Shown here: positions 1-7,897 of the stretch, piece after piece
Position numbering within the stretch: the first letter of the stretch is position 1
Layout: each line of letters opens with the position of its first letter
Origin: JADDRA01 sp051005375
GTDB lineage: Bacteria; Actinomycetota; Acidimicrobiia; Acidimicrobiales; CADCSY01
Assembly: GCA_051005375.1 (NCBI GenBank)
Contig: JBPCJK010000023.1
Coordinates: 1-27,513 of the forward strand
Direction: 5' to 3'
Length of the DNA: 27,513 bases
Program-made: the position numbers and the translations under genes
The notes under the pieces: model-generated
What the model saw: the letters and a program-made list of their open reading frames with translations, nothing else
Databases searched by the model: none
What the model was told of the DNA's origin: nothing

Positions 1-118
1 GGCTGCCGCTGCCAAGCGTCGTTCAACCTCGAATTCGAGCCCATAACCGCTTCGCCGACTCGAACCTCCCCCACTCAGCGCACCTGGACCTGGTCGGTCT
101 GAGCATCACGACCGCGAA

Positions 119-1082
119 CTACCTGGTCGAGGCCTGTTCAGACCCTCTCAGCGATCCCTTCAGAAGAGCCACACCCATCTGAAATTGTACGACGAGCAGG
201 AAGAACGTCGTCCCCAAAACGCCATAGACGATGAAGGTCACGGCGTTGACAGCTCTGAAGCGTCGGCTGGCGAAGATGCGCAGGGGCAACATTGGATGGC
301 GGCTGTGCCTCTCGGCAGTAACGAAGCTGACCAGCCCGACCACGCCGACGACAAGAGATACCACGATGGTGGAGGACCACCCTCGCTCCGTCGCCTCGAT
401 CAGGGAATAGGTGACGCCAGCCAAGCGATGGCAGCCAGCGCCGCACCCCTGAGGTCCAGAGGCGTTCCGGCGACAATGACGTCGCAGGTCTCGGGCAGGT
501 GGCGCCAGGCCACGAACGCCACGACGGTGGCCAACGGAAGGTTGAGCAGGAAGATCGCCCGCCACGACACCGCGTCGATGAACGCTCCCCCCAACCAACG
601 GACCGGTGGCGCCGGCGATGCCGCCGAGCGCCGACCCGGCGCCAACGGCGCGGGCCCGGTCCTCCGCTTGGAACGAGGCCTGGAGGATGGCCAGGCTTCC
701 CGGCGTGAGCAGTGCTCCGCCCCACGCCTTGTAGCATCCTGGTCCCCACCAGCAGGGGAACGGTCGTGGCCATGCCGCACAGCAGCGATGCCCCAGCGAA
801 CCAGACCACGCCGGCCAGGAACAGCTTCCGTCGCCCATAGCGGTCACCGAGAGCGCCCCCGAGCAGGATCAGCGCCGCCAGGGTGAGCAGGTAGCCGTCG
901 AGGATCCACTGCAGTCCTGAAACACCAGCGTTCAGCTCGGTGCCGATGACGGGCAGGGCCACGTTGACCACGGTGGCGTCGAGCAGCACCATGCCGGACC
1001 CCAACACGGTGGCCAGGAGCACGCCTCGGCCGGCAGGCGTGCCGTAGGCCACCATCGATTCGACGTCCACGGATCCGGCCAT
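119..1082 (-). pseudogene. MFS drug-efflux transporter (DHA2/EmrB-QacA type), frameshifted and truncated
   Basis: This is the remnant of a 14-helix proton-driven multidrug efflux permease of the inner membrane. The N-terminus reads well from an ATG at 1082, which is preceded by a purine-rich ribosome site (GAGAGGGG). It shows the helix-1 pattern LLDATVVNVALP and the family motif GALGDRYGRRK at about residues 76-86. Homology then jumps between the three reverse frames: to a second frame at about 718 (GGALLTPGSLAIL), a third at about 590 (GGAFIDAVSWRAIFLLNLP), and back at about 415 (GVTYSLIEATERGW). The jumps fit one-base indels, two of them in G runs. Homology stops near 180, so roughly the last third of the protein is missing. 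It cannot make a working transporter unless all the indels are sequencing errors, and the missing C-terminus would remain. Confidence 0.85.
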
Positions 1083-1189
1083 CCGCCCCTCTCCGCGATC
1101 ACTGGCGACCGTTCAGCCTGTCCCGGCCCGCTCCGAAAGAAACCCGTGACCGATCAGGTGGGAGCGTGGGCCAGGGGTAGCATTGGCCC

Positions 1190-1894
1190 GTGTTCAACAT
1201 CGGGCCGGCAGAGTTGATGGTGGTCCTGCTCGTCGCCCTGTTGGTGCTCGGTCCCAACAAGCTGCCCGATGCCGCCCGCCAGGTCGGCAAGGCCATCGGT
1301 GAGCTCCGAAGGCTCAGCTCCGGGTTTCAGGCGGAGATGAGCAACGCCCTCAAGGAGCCGGTCGAGGGCAAGCCCACCCCCTCCCGCCCCGCGGTCACGG
1401 CAAATGCAGCCCTGTCATCGCCGCAACCCGGCGTCACCGACGGAGAGATCAGCGCAACGGCAAACGGCACCTCGCCTGCCGCCGGTCTTGTTGCGGAGGA
1501 ACCCACTACGGCCGAAGAGCCGACCGCCGCCATCGGTGACGGCGCGGCAGTCGATGATGCCGCCGGTGACGCCGCCCCGACGCTGAGCGAGGCCGGACCC
1601 GACGACCAGCACGCCGATGCTGACCGCAGCCTGGCAGAGCATCAGGTTGTGGGCGATAGCACGGACGGAGCCGGTGCATCAGCGCCAGCCGAGAAGGCCA
1701 GCACCAAGGACCCCGACACTAAGGACCCCGACACTAAGGACCCCGACACCGTGGAACCCGACACCGTGGAACCCAGTACCGCCAGGGGAGACTCCGGGGC
1801 CGAAGGCGTTCCCGGTGGTGGGGCCGACGTCGCCGAGGCGGCCCAGCCCCCGCTCGCAGTGGAGCCGGACGCCCACGGGACCACACCCGGCTGA
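1190..1894 (+). CDS. tatA: Twin-arginine translocase TatA/TatB-family subunit
   Basis: Membrane component of the Tat pathway, which exports folded proteins bearing twin-arginine signals. The chosen GTG start gives the short family N-terminus MFNIGPAEL. A single membrane helix (about residues 8-21), the hinge LGPNKLP and an amphipathic helix (about 24-45) follow. The hinge LGP and the glutamate at residue 8 are TatB-like, while KLPDAARQVGKAIGE is TatA-like, so the A/B assignment is open. The remaining 180 residues are low-complexity, acidic and Ala/Pro/Thr-rich, and include a pentapeptide tandem repeat. At 234 aa it is longer than typical TatA. The stop overlaps the tatC start by one base (TGATG), so translation is probably coupled. 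Confidence 0.88.
   Translation: MFNIGPAELMVVLLVALLVLGPNKLPDAARQVGKAIGELRRLSSGFQAEMSNALKEPVEGKPTPSRPAVTANAALSSPQPGVTDGEISATANGTSPAAGLVAEEPTTAEEPTAAIGDGAAVDDAAGDAAPTLSEAGPDDQHADADRSLAEHQVVGDSTDGAGASAPAEKASTKDPDTKDPDTKDPDTVEPDTVEPSTARGDSGAEGVPGGGADVAEAAQPPLAVEPDAHGTTPG
1706..1780 (+). repeat. 15-bp tandem repeat coding for KDPDT/VEPDT pentapeptides
   Basis: Five 15-bp units run head to tail: three aaggaccccgacac(t/c) units, then two gtggaaccc-type units. They code for three KDPDT and two VEP(D/S)T pentapeptides in the disordered tail of the Tat subunit. The unit is a multiple of three, so changes in copy number keep the frame. The near-identical first three units suggest recent slippage. Confidence 0.95.
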
Positions 1895-2667
1895 TGGCGC
1901 TGCGCTTCCGGCGCGCCGACCAGCCGGACGACGACGACCGTTCTTCAGCAGTCGGCGACGCCGGGATGACCCTGGTCGAGCACCTCACCGAGCTCCGTCG
2001 ACGGATCGTCAAGGCGTTCCTCGCACTCGCCGTCGGCGGGGTCATCGGCTTCCTGATCTACCAGCCCGTGCTGCGCGTCCTCCAGGAGCCCTACTGCCAG
2101 ATCTCCGAACAGTGCGCCTTCATCGTCACCGATCCCCTCGAGGGCTTCTCCATCCGGCTCAAGGTGGCCGCCTACGTCGGGCTGCTCATCGCCTCGCCGG
2201 TCGTGCTCTGGCAGTTGTGGCGCTTCATCACCCCTGGTCTGTACGCCAAAGAGAAGCGCTACGCCATCCCCTTCGTGGTCTGCTCGGTGCTGTTGTTCCT
2301 CGCCGGCGCCGGCATCGCCCTGGTGACGTTTCCCAACGCCTTGAGCTTCCTGTCCAGCATCGGCGGCCCCAGCCTCCAGCCGCTGTACACCCCGGGCAAG
2401 TACCTCAGCTTGATCATGTTCATGATGTTGGCCTTCGGGGCCGGCTTCGAGTTCCCCATCGTGTTGGTGTTCCTCGAGATCGCCGGCATCCTCACCTGGC
2501 AGAAGCTGAGCTCGTGGCGGCGTTGGGCCATCGTCGGCATCTTCGTGGTGGTGGCGGTCATCACGCCCTCTCAGGACCCGGTCACCCTCTTCGCCCTGGC
2601 AGTGCCCATGAGCCTGTTCTACGAGGCATCCATCCTGGTGGGCCGCTTCCTCAAACGGGGCCAGTGA
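1894..2667 (+). CDS. tatC: Sec-independent protein translocase TatC
   Basis: Polytopic core of the Tat translocase, which binds the twin-arginine signal peptide. At 257 aa it matches the usual family length of about 250. The signature near the N-terminus, MTLVEHLTELRRRIV at about residues 25-39, is followed by six hydrophobic segments. The periplasmic loop after the first helix contains YCQIS and FIVTDPLEGFSIRLKVA, the typical TatC pattern. A charged 24-residue extension (RRADQPDDDDR) precedes the core. The ATG overlaps the stop of the upstream Tat subunit by one base, and the stop overlaps the helicase start. It is therefore the middle gene of a translationally coupled set. Confidence 0.97.
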   Translation: MALRFRRADQPDDDDRSSAVGDAGMTLVEHLTELRRRIVKAFLALAVGGVIGFLIYQPVLRVLQEPYCQISEQCAFIVTDPLEGFSIRLKVAAYVGLLIASPVVLWQLWRFITPGLYAKEKRYAIPFVVCSVLLFLAGAGIALVTFPNALSFLSSIGGPSLQPLYTPGKYLSLIMFMMLAFGAGFEFPIVLVFLEIAGILTWQKLSSWRRWAIVGIFVVVAVITPSQDPVTLFALAVPMSLFYEASILVGRFLKRGQ

Positions 2668-5357
2668 GAGAGCCGGCGACTGTGCCGGGTTACGCCTTCG
2701 AGCTCGACGACTTCCAGCGTCGGGGCATCGCCGCCCTCGACCTGGGGGAATCGGTGCTGGTGGCCGCCCCCACCGGATCGGGCAAGACGGTGGTGGCCGA
2801 GCACGCCGTGGCCGACGCTCTCGCCCGTGGGGCCAAGGCCTTCTACACCACCCCCGTCAAGGCCCTGTCCAACCAGAAGTTCGGCGACTTCGTCCGGCGC
2901 TACGGTGCCGACCGGGTCGGTCTGCTCACCGGGGACATCACCTGCAACGGCGAGGCGCCGGTGGTAGTGATGACCACCGAGGTGCTGCGCAACATGATCT
3001 ACGCCGCCTCTCCCACCCTCGACGGCCTGCGCTACGTGGTCCTCGACGAGGTCCACTACCTCCAGGACGCCTACCGGGGCCCGGTGTGGGAGGAGGTCAT
3101 CATCCACCTGGCGCCGCAGGTGCGACTGGTGTGCCTGTCGGCCACGGCGTCCAACGCCGAGGAGCTGAGCCGCTGGATCGCCACGGTGCGGGGACCGACG
3201 GCAGCCGTCATCGAGCAGCGTCGCCCGGTCGAGCTTCACAACCTCTACCTGGTAGGTGACCGGACGTCCGATCGGCTGCACCTGCTGCCCACCCTGGTCG
3301 ACGGCCGGCCCAACCCCGAGGCGGTTCGCCTCGACGCCAACCGCGAGCGTGGCCCCCGGCGCCAACGGGTCGGTCCCCCCGCCAGGCGGCGTCTGCGCAC
3401 GCCCCGGCGCTACGAGGTGGCCCTGCGCCTGGAGGAGGAGGAGATGCTGCCGGCCATCAACTTCATCTTCAGCCGGGCCGGCTGCGACCAGGCCGTGGGC
3501 CAGTGCCTCGACGCCGGCCTGCGCCTGACCACTCCCGAGGAGCGACGCCGCATCCGCTCGATCTGCGAGGAGCGCACCGCCGGTCTGGCCGACGCCGACC
3601 TCGACGTGCTGGGTTGGTCGAGGTGGATGGCGGGGATGGAGGCGGGCCTGGCCTCCCACCACGCCGGCATGGTCCCACCGTTCAAGGAAGCGGTGGAGGC
3701 GTGCTTCACCGCCGGGCTCGTCAAGTTGGTGTTCGCCACCGAGACCCTGGCGCTGGGCATAAACATGCCCGCCCGGGCGGTGGTCATCGAGAAGCTGAGC
3801 AAGTTCGGCGGGGAGCGCCACCAGAGCCTCACCGCCGGCGAGTACACCCAACTCACCGGTCGGGCGGGGCGGCGGGGACTCGACGACGTGGGCTACGCCA
3901 TCGTGTTGTGGTCGCCATTCCAGTCCTTCGAGCAGGTCGCTGCCCTGGTCTCGACCCGGACTTTCGCCATCTCCTCGTCGTTCCGCCCCACCTACAACAT
4001 GGCCGCCAACCTGGTCCGGCGCTATCCGCCAGACACCGCCCACCACCTGCTCAACCTCTCCTTCGCCCAGTACCAGGCCGACGGCGACATCGTGCGCATG
4101 GAGGCTCGCCTGAGGCGGATCAAGGCCAGTCGGGCTGCGGCTGCATCCGAGCTGGACTGTGGGCGAGGTGACGCTGCTGAGCTATTCGACCTCCAGCGCC
4201 GGCTCGACCGGGCCCGCTCGGCACCGTCGTCGGCCCAGGGATCGACCGAAGCGGCGCTGGCCCGACTCGCCCCCGGCGACGTGGTGTGGGTGCCGGGAGG
4301 CAAGTCCGGCGGTCCCGCCGCCGTGCTTTCGGCCACCACCCGGCGGGGCGGCGTGCAGCTACGGGCGCTGACCCCGCATCGGCGACGGCTCACCCTCCAC
4401 GCCGCCGACTTCGACGACGTGCCCGACACCTTGGGTCACATCCGCCTGCCCCAGCCCTACGCCCCCAACACCACCCGCTTCCAGCGGGAGGTGGCCGCCA
4501 CCCTGGGGCGGGCCCGGCTGCGCAAGCCCCGGCGCCGGGCCCGCCACCCCGACCCCGCGACAGACGAGCTGGCCCTGGCCGTGGCACAGCATCCCGCCGC
4601 CGCTTGCCCGGAGCTGTCCCGGCACCGTCGGGCGTGGGTGCAACTTGAGCGCCTGGACCGGGAGGCGACCGAGGTCAAGCGCCAGGTGAAGGAACCCTCG
4701 GGCACCTTGGCCCGCCAGTTCGACCGGGTGCTGGGCGTCTTGGAGGCGTTGGGCTACCTCGAAGGGTGGGCGTTGACGGCGTCGGGGGAGCGGCTCGGGC
4801 GCATCTACCACGAGGCCGACCTGCTCGTCGCCGAGTGCCTGGAGGCGGGCCTGTTCGACGCGCTCGTCCCGGCGGAGCTGGCGGCCCTGGCGTCGGTGTT
4901 CACCTTCCAGGCCAGGGGCAGGGCCGAGGCCGAGGCGGCGACGCCGTGGTTCCCCACCCGGGAGCTGCGCCGGCGCTGGAACGAGGTCGAGCGCCGCCAC
5001 CAGCGCCTGGTGGCCGCCGAGGAGCGGGCCGGGCTACCCCCGACCCGGCCGCCCGACCCCGGCTTCGTGGGGTTGGCTCACGCCTGGGCCGCCGGTGACG
5101 GCCTCGAAGAGATCCTCGACGACGAGGACCTGTCCGGCGGCGACTTCGTCCGCAACATCAAGCAGCTCCTCGACCTGCTTCGCCAGTTCGGCGATGTCGC
5201 ACCGGTACCGGCGACGGCGAAGTCGGCCCGCTCGGCTGCCGACCGCCTGTTCCGGGGGGTGGTCGAAGCCTCCTCCGCCCTCAGCCCCGTGGACGAGGCT
5301 GACGAGCAGATCGCCCCCCTGGTGGAGGCGGCCCTCGCCCACAATTACCGTGGATAA
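2664..5357 (+). CDS. helY: Ski2/Mtr4-like DExH-box RNA helicase HelY
   Basis: ATP-dependent RNA helicase of superfamily 2. With the GTG at 2664 it has 897 aa, about the length of mycobacterial HelY. Motifs in order: Walker A APTGSGKT (residues 35-42), DEVH (128-131), SAT (159-161), ASHHAGM (about 330-336), GINMPARAVV (365-374) and motif VI QLTGRAGRRG (396-405). A long helical region and a C-terminal DSHCT-type domain follow. A basic, low-complexity stretch at about 229-249 (RGPRRQRV...) interrupts the core. The start overlaps the tatC stop as GTGA; a second in-frame GTG at 2682 is an alternative. Location beside tatA and tatC matches the order known in Mycobacterium. The link between RNA turnover and Tat export is unknown, so the shared operon may only reflect ancestry. 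Confidence 0.95.
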   Translation: MREPATVPGYAFELDDFQRRGIAALDLGESVLVAAPTGSGKTVVAEHAVADALARGAKAFYTTPVKALSNQKFGDFVRRYGADRVGLLTGDITCNGEAPVVVMTTEVLRNMIYAASPTLDGLRYVVLDEVHYLQDAYRGPVWEEVIIHLAPQVRLVCLSATASNAEELSRWIATVRGPTAAVIEQRRPVELHNLYLVGDRTSDRLHLLPTLVDGRPNPEAVRLDANRERGPRRQRVGPPARRRLRTPRRYEVALRLEEEEMLPAINFIFSRAGCDQAVGQCLDAGLRLTTPEERRRIRSICEERTAGLADADLDVLGWSRWMAGMEAGLASHHAGMVPPFKEAVEACFTAGLVKLVFATETLALGINMPARAVVIEKLSKFGGERHQSLTAGEYTQLTGRAGRRGLDDVGYAIVLWSPFQSFEQVAALVSTRTFAISSSFRPTYNMAANLVRRYPPDTAHHLLNLSFAQYQADGDIVRMEARLRRIKASRAAAASELDCGRGDAAELFDLQRRLDRARSAPSSAQGSTEAALARLAPGDVVWVPGGKSGGPAAVLSATTRRGGVQLRALTPHRRRLTLHAADFDDVPDTLGHIRLPQPYAPNTTRFQREVAATLGRARLRKPRRRARHPDPATDELALAVAQHPAAACPELSRHRRAWVQLERLDREATEVKRQVKEPSGTLARQFDRVLGVLEALGYLEGWALTASGERLGRIYHEADLLVAECLEAGLFDALVPAELAALASVFTFQARGRAEAEAATPWFPTRELRRRWNEVERRHQRLVAAEERAGLPPTRPPDPGFVGLAHAWAAGDGLEEILDDEDLSGGDFVRNIKQLLDLLRQFGDVAPVPATAKSARSAADRLFRGVVEASSALSPVDEADEQIAPLVEAALAHNYRG

Positions 5358-5372
5358 GCACCCTGCTCTTAG

Positions 5373-5470
5373 CTCGGCGGCTACGCCGCCGAGAGCGAAA
5401 GGCGTTGCTTGCCCGCTCTTGCCGGCTTCGCCGGCGGCCGCTCAGGCCCCGGCCCCGCCTATCGGCGGGG
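5373..5470. repeat. Three stacked GC-rich hairpins in the helY downstream gap
   Basis: The 125-bp gap after helY holds three separate inverted repeats. The first is a perfect 9-bp stem at 5373-5381/5385-5393 with a 3-nt loop. The second is a 6-bp stem at 5421-5426/5430-5435 with loop ttc. The third is a perfect 7-bp stem at 5453-5459/5464-5470 with loop tatc. None is followed by a T run, so a classical intrinsic terminator is not supported. The third ends 12 bases before the next start codon and could affect its translation. Confidence 0.75.
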
Positions 5471-5482
5471 ACCTCTGACGGA

Positions 5483-6094
5483 GTGACCATCCGCAAGGGG
5501 CAGGACTGGGGCGAGCACGGGTGCCTTCCCGATCACGGGGTGGTGGTGCGCTCCGACGCCGAGGCTCGGGCGGTGGTGACCGCCGCCCGGGCCGCAGGGG
5601 CGCCCGTCCCGCCTCTGGGGCTGGCCGGGGGAGACCTGTGCCGGACTCTCGGCGGTCGGGGCGACGAGGCCCGACTGCGCTCGGCGGCGGCCATGACCCT
5701 GCCCTGCGACCTCGGCACGGTGGCCGTCGAGGGCCGGCTGTGCTTGTTCGTCGCCCACCTGGTGGCCCGCCGGCACGGGTGGGCGGGCCGGGCCTTCGTT
5801 GCCATGAACGCCGCTTGGCTGGGTGAGTGGAACCTGGCCCCCCGCTCCCACCCCAATGACGGCCTGCTCGACACCTACGACGCCCGGTTGACGTTGCGCC
5901 AGCGCCTCGGTGTGCGGGCCCGCCTACCCCAGGGCGCCCACCTGCCTCACCCGGGCATCGCCGAGCGTCGGACCAAGGCCATCCAGGTCGACCTGGGGCG
6001 AGCGCTGACCGTGCGCCTGGACGGGGAGGTTGTCGGTACCGCCCGCACGCTGTCGGTCCGGGTCGAGCCCGACGCCCTCACCGTGGTGGTGTGA
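5483..6094 (+). CDS. YegS/diacylglycerol-kinase-like family protein
   Basis: Probable member of the lipid-kinase (DAGK/YegS-like) superfamily, by its C-terminal half. MNAAWLGEWNLAPRSHPNDG continues as LLDTYDA, the C-terminal DAGK signature (an NDGLLD-type motif). It is followed by a PHPGI/K-A-IQVDL strand region and the terminal LDGE...VRVEPDALTVVV strands. The start was taken at GTG 5483 because upstream sequence is hairpin-rich and poorly coding. This gives 203 aa, well short of full DAGK enzymes (about 300 aa). I do not see the catalytic GGDGT motif, only a GGD in GLAGGDLCRT, so kinase activity is doubtful. It sits just after helY, and a link to lipid metabolism is inference. Confidence 0.65.
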   Translation: MTIRKGQDWGEHGCLPDHGVVVRSDAEARAVVTAARAAGAPVPPLGLAGGDLCRTLGGRGDEARLRSAAAMTLPCDLGTVAVEGRLCLFVAHLVARRHGWAGRAFVAMNAAWLGEWNLAPRSHPNDGLLDTYDARLTLRQRLGVRARLPQGAHLPHPGIAERRTKAIQVDLGRALTVRLDGEVVGTARTLSVRVEPDALTVVV

Positions 6095-6100
6095 GCCCCC

Positions 6101-6238
6101 GTGCCTGACCGGCTCCGTGAGCCGCGCCGGCCCGGGCAACTGAAGGGCCAGCTGTGGTGGGCCGGCGACTTCGACGACACGCCGGCGGGCCTCGCCGACC
6201 TCTTCGAGGGCACAGGCGACGACAGGAGCGGGGCTTGA
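6101..6238 (+). pseudogene. Type II antitoxin remnant, C-terminal half only (Phd/VapB-like)
   Basis: A 45-residue reading frame from GTG 6101 resembles the toxin-neutralising tail of Phd/VapB-type antitoxins: PGQLKGQLWWAGDFDDTP followed by a short acidic helix (LADLFEG). The usual N-terminal DNA-binding domain of about 40 residues is missing, because the preceding gene ends only 6 bases upstream. The stop overlaps the toxin start (TTGA), the arrangement expected for an antitoxin-toxin pair. It is either a truncated relic or an antitoxin lacking self-regulation. Given the damaged toxin, a relic is more likely. Confidence 0.6.
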
Positions 6239-6607
6239 GCCTGCTCCTGGACACCCACGCCTTGCTGTGGTGGCTGGCGGGCGCCCCGCTGGCGAAGGTG
6301 GCCAGTGCTCGCATCTCTCGCTCCGACTTGGTGGTGTTCGTGAGCGCGGCCACGGTGTGGGAGGCCGCCATCAAGCGCGCGCTGGGAAGCTTCGCCTCGA
6401 GGGTTCCATGGTCGACCACATCGAGGGCGCCGGCTTCGAGCCCTTGGCCATCTCGGCCGCCCACGCCGAACGAGCCGGCGCCCTTCCTCCCTACCACCGC
6501 GATCCTTTCGACCGGATGCTGGTGGGCCAAGCGCAGGTCGAAGCCCTCGCGGTGGTCACCCGTGATCTGCGTTCGACGACTACGGGGTGGACGTGCTGCC
6601 GTGTTGA
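6235..6607 (+). pseudogene. PIN-domain toxin (VapC-like), two frameshifts
   Basis: PIN-domain ribonucleases are toxins that cleave RNA using clustered acidic residues. The N-terminus SLLLDTHALLWWLAG from TTG 6235 carries the first catalytic Asp, and VSAATVWEAAIKRALG follows in the same frame. At about 6385 the homology moves to the next frame (KLRLEGSM...DPFDRMLVGQAQVEALAVVTRD), and at about 6569 to the third (FDDYGVDVLPC, stop at 6607). Both jumps fit loss of a single base. Read through, the protein would be about 125 aa, normal for VapC. The gene is therefore probably inactive, matching the truncated antitoxin before it. Confidence 0.82.
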
Positions 6608-6681
6608 CCGCAGCGGCTCATCCGGACACCGGCGGGGGATGCTCTTGACGTGAGGGGCGAACGGCGAGCCCAGCCAGTCGC

Positions 6682-7548
6682 CTACTGCGTCGGGGGCACG
6701 AACTGGCTGGCGTTGAACACCGCTCCCTGGGGGTCCCTGAGAACCGTTACCCGCACCCACGGAGCGTCCATGGGCGGCACCAGGACCGTGGCGCCGAGTT
6801 GCTCGGCTCGCTCGGCCGTGACGTCGGCGTTCTCGGCGCCAAAGGTGATGTCCCAGTGCGGTGGGGCCTCGGCGGGGAGCTGCTGGTCGGTCATGGGAAC
6901 GAGCCAGGCCACGGCGTCCTCGAAGCCCTCGGGCGCCCCCATCTCCAACATGGCGGCACTGGTGCCCGGGTTCAGCTCATCGAGGAAGTCGCCATAGCCG
7001 GGCAGGCGCCAGAAGGCGAAGTCGTCGGCCTCCAGAGCCACGCCGTTCGCTTCCCACCCGAACACGGCACCGTAGATGTCCTGGGCGCCTTGCAGATCCC
7101 GGGTGTTGAGCGAGCTGGAGTTCCACGAGCCGGCCTCGTTGACGAGCTCGGCGCCCTTGCGCCCCTTCGGCTGCCAGATCCCGAACATCGCTCCGGAACG
7201 ATCGGCGACCACCGCCACTCGGCCTGCGTCAGCGACGTCGAACGGCTCGGCGAGCACGCTGCCGCCGGCCTGCTTCGCCTTGGTGGCGGCGTCGTCGGCG
7301 CTCTCGACGCTGACGTAGCTCGTCCACACCGGCGTCGGAGGCGCTGCCTCGGGCTGCGACCCGATGCCGGCAACGGTGTGGCCTCGGAGCCTGGCGATGA
7401 AGTACTGCTCGGGCGAGGCTGGCGGCGTCCGCCGCTCGAACTCCCAGCCGAACAGGCCGCCGTAGAAGGCGGTGGCGGCTTCGGGGTCGGGCTGCTCGGT
7501 GTCAACCCAGCACGGGACGCCGGGGGGGTACACATCTCGTGTCTGCAT
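6682..7548 (-). CDS. Two-domain VOC (glyoxalase/bleomycin-resistance fold) protein
   Basis: Cytoplasmic protein of 288 aa with two vicinal-oxygen-chelate modules in tandem (about residues 8-125 and 140-285). The first begins PGVPCWVDTEQPDPEAATAFYGGLFGWEF and the second SWNSSSLNTRDLQGAQDIYGAVFGWE. The repeated (A/Q)xFYGxLFGWE-type core is the family hallmark. Such proteins include dioxygenases, glyoxalases and drug-binding proteins; the substrate cannot be told from sequence. The start is well supported: the complement of 7554-7562 is AAGGAGGAG, 5 bases before the ATG, among the best ribosome sites in the window. It is a single gene, divergent from the small ORF at 7619. Confidence 0.9.
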   Translation of the reverse strand: MQTRDVYPPGVPCWVDTEQPDPEAATAFYGGLFGWEFERRTPPASPEQYFIARLRGHTVAGIGSQPEAAPPTPVWTSYVSVESADDAATKAKQAGGSVLAEPFDVADAGRVAVVADRSGAMFGIWQPKGRKGAELVNEAGSWNSSSLNTRDLQGAQDIYGAVFGWEANGVALEADDFAFWRLPGYGDFLDELNPGTSAAMLEMGAPEGFEDAVAWLVPMTDQQLPAEAPPHWDITFGAENADVTAERAEQLGATVLVPPMDAPWVRVTVLRDPQGAVFNASQFVPPTQ

Positions 7549-7618
7549 GGTCGCTCCTCCTTGAGTTGTCCGTCGGCCGCCATCCTAGGAAGCGCCTTAG
7601 GGCGGTAGCCTCAGCGGT

Positions 7619-7897
7619 GTGCGAGCCCTCCCGCTCGACCTCCCCGGTTCGGAGCTGGTGAGCGTCGGCCTCCAGGATCTCGCCGGCGGCGTCGAGAGCG
7701 TCGAAGCGCTCTTGGTGTCGATCGGTGAGCCCCGGCTTCGAGACCTCGGCTTGGACGTACCCGAGCCACTCCCGGACCCCGAGCACCGCCTCTACGAGCG
7801 GCTGGCGACCGACGACCCCGACCGCGCCCACAGCCGGTACAACTCGCTCGTGCGCCGGCTCGTGAGCTTCGAGCGTGCCGCGGCGTGCGTCGTCTAG
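7619..7897 (+). CDS. Small protein of unknown function, probable partner (antitoxin?) of the next gene
   Basis: A 92-residue soluble protein from GTG 7619 that I cannot assign to a named family. It is acidic, without membrane segments, and contains SVEALLVSIGEPRLRDLGLDV and a C-terminal helix region HSRYNSLVRRLVSFERAA. The start has no strong ribosome site. Its last 13 bases overlap the start of the nucleotidyltransferase gene in another frame, so the two are almost certainly translated together. Small upstream genes overlapping DUF6036/MNT-type nucleotidyltransferases are often antitoxin partners. That role is inference from position only. Confidence 0.6.
   Translation: MRALPLDLPGSELVSVGLQDLAGGVESVEALLVSIGEPRLRDLGLDVPEPLPDPEHRLYERLATDDPDRAHSRYNSLVRRLVSFERAAACVV

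Noticed and set aside
3..180. Short plus-strand open frame with HLDLVGLSITTANYLVEA at the left edge
   Set aside because: It reads somewhat like protein but is cut by the window edge, and I cannot match it to a family, so it is not listed as a gene.
1617..2663. Helicase ORF start at 1617
   Set aside because: The first 349 codons are a shadow of the Tat genes and rich in Arg and Pro. Helicase homology begins just after 2664.
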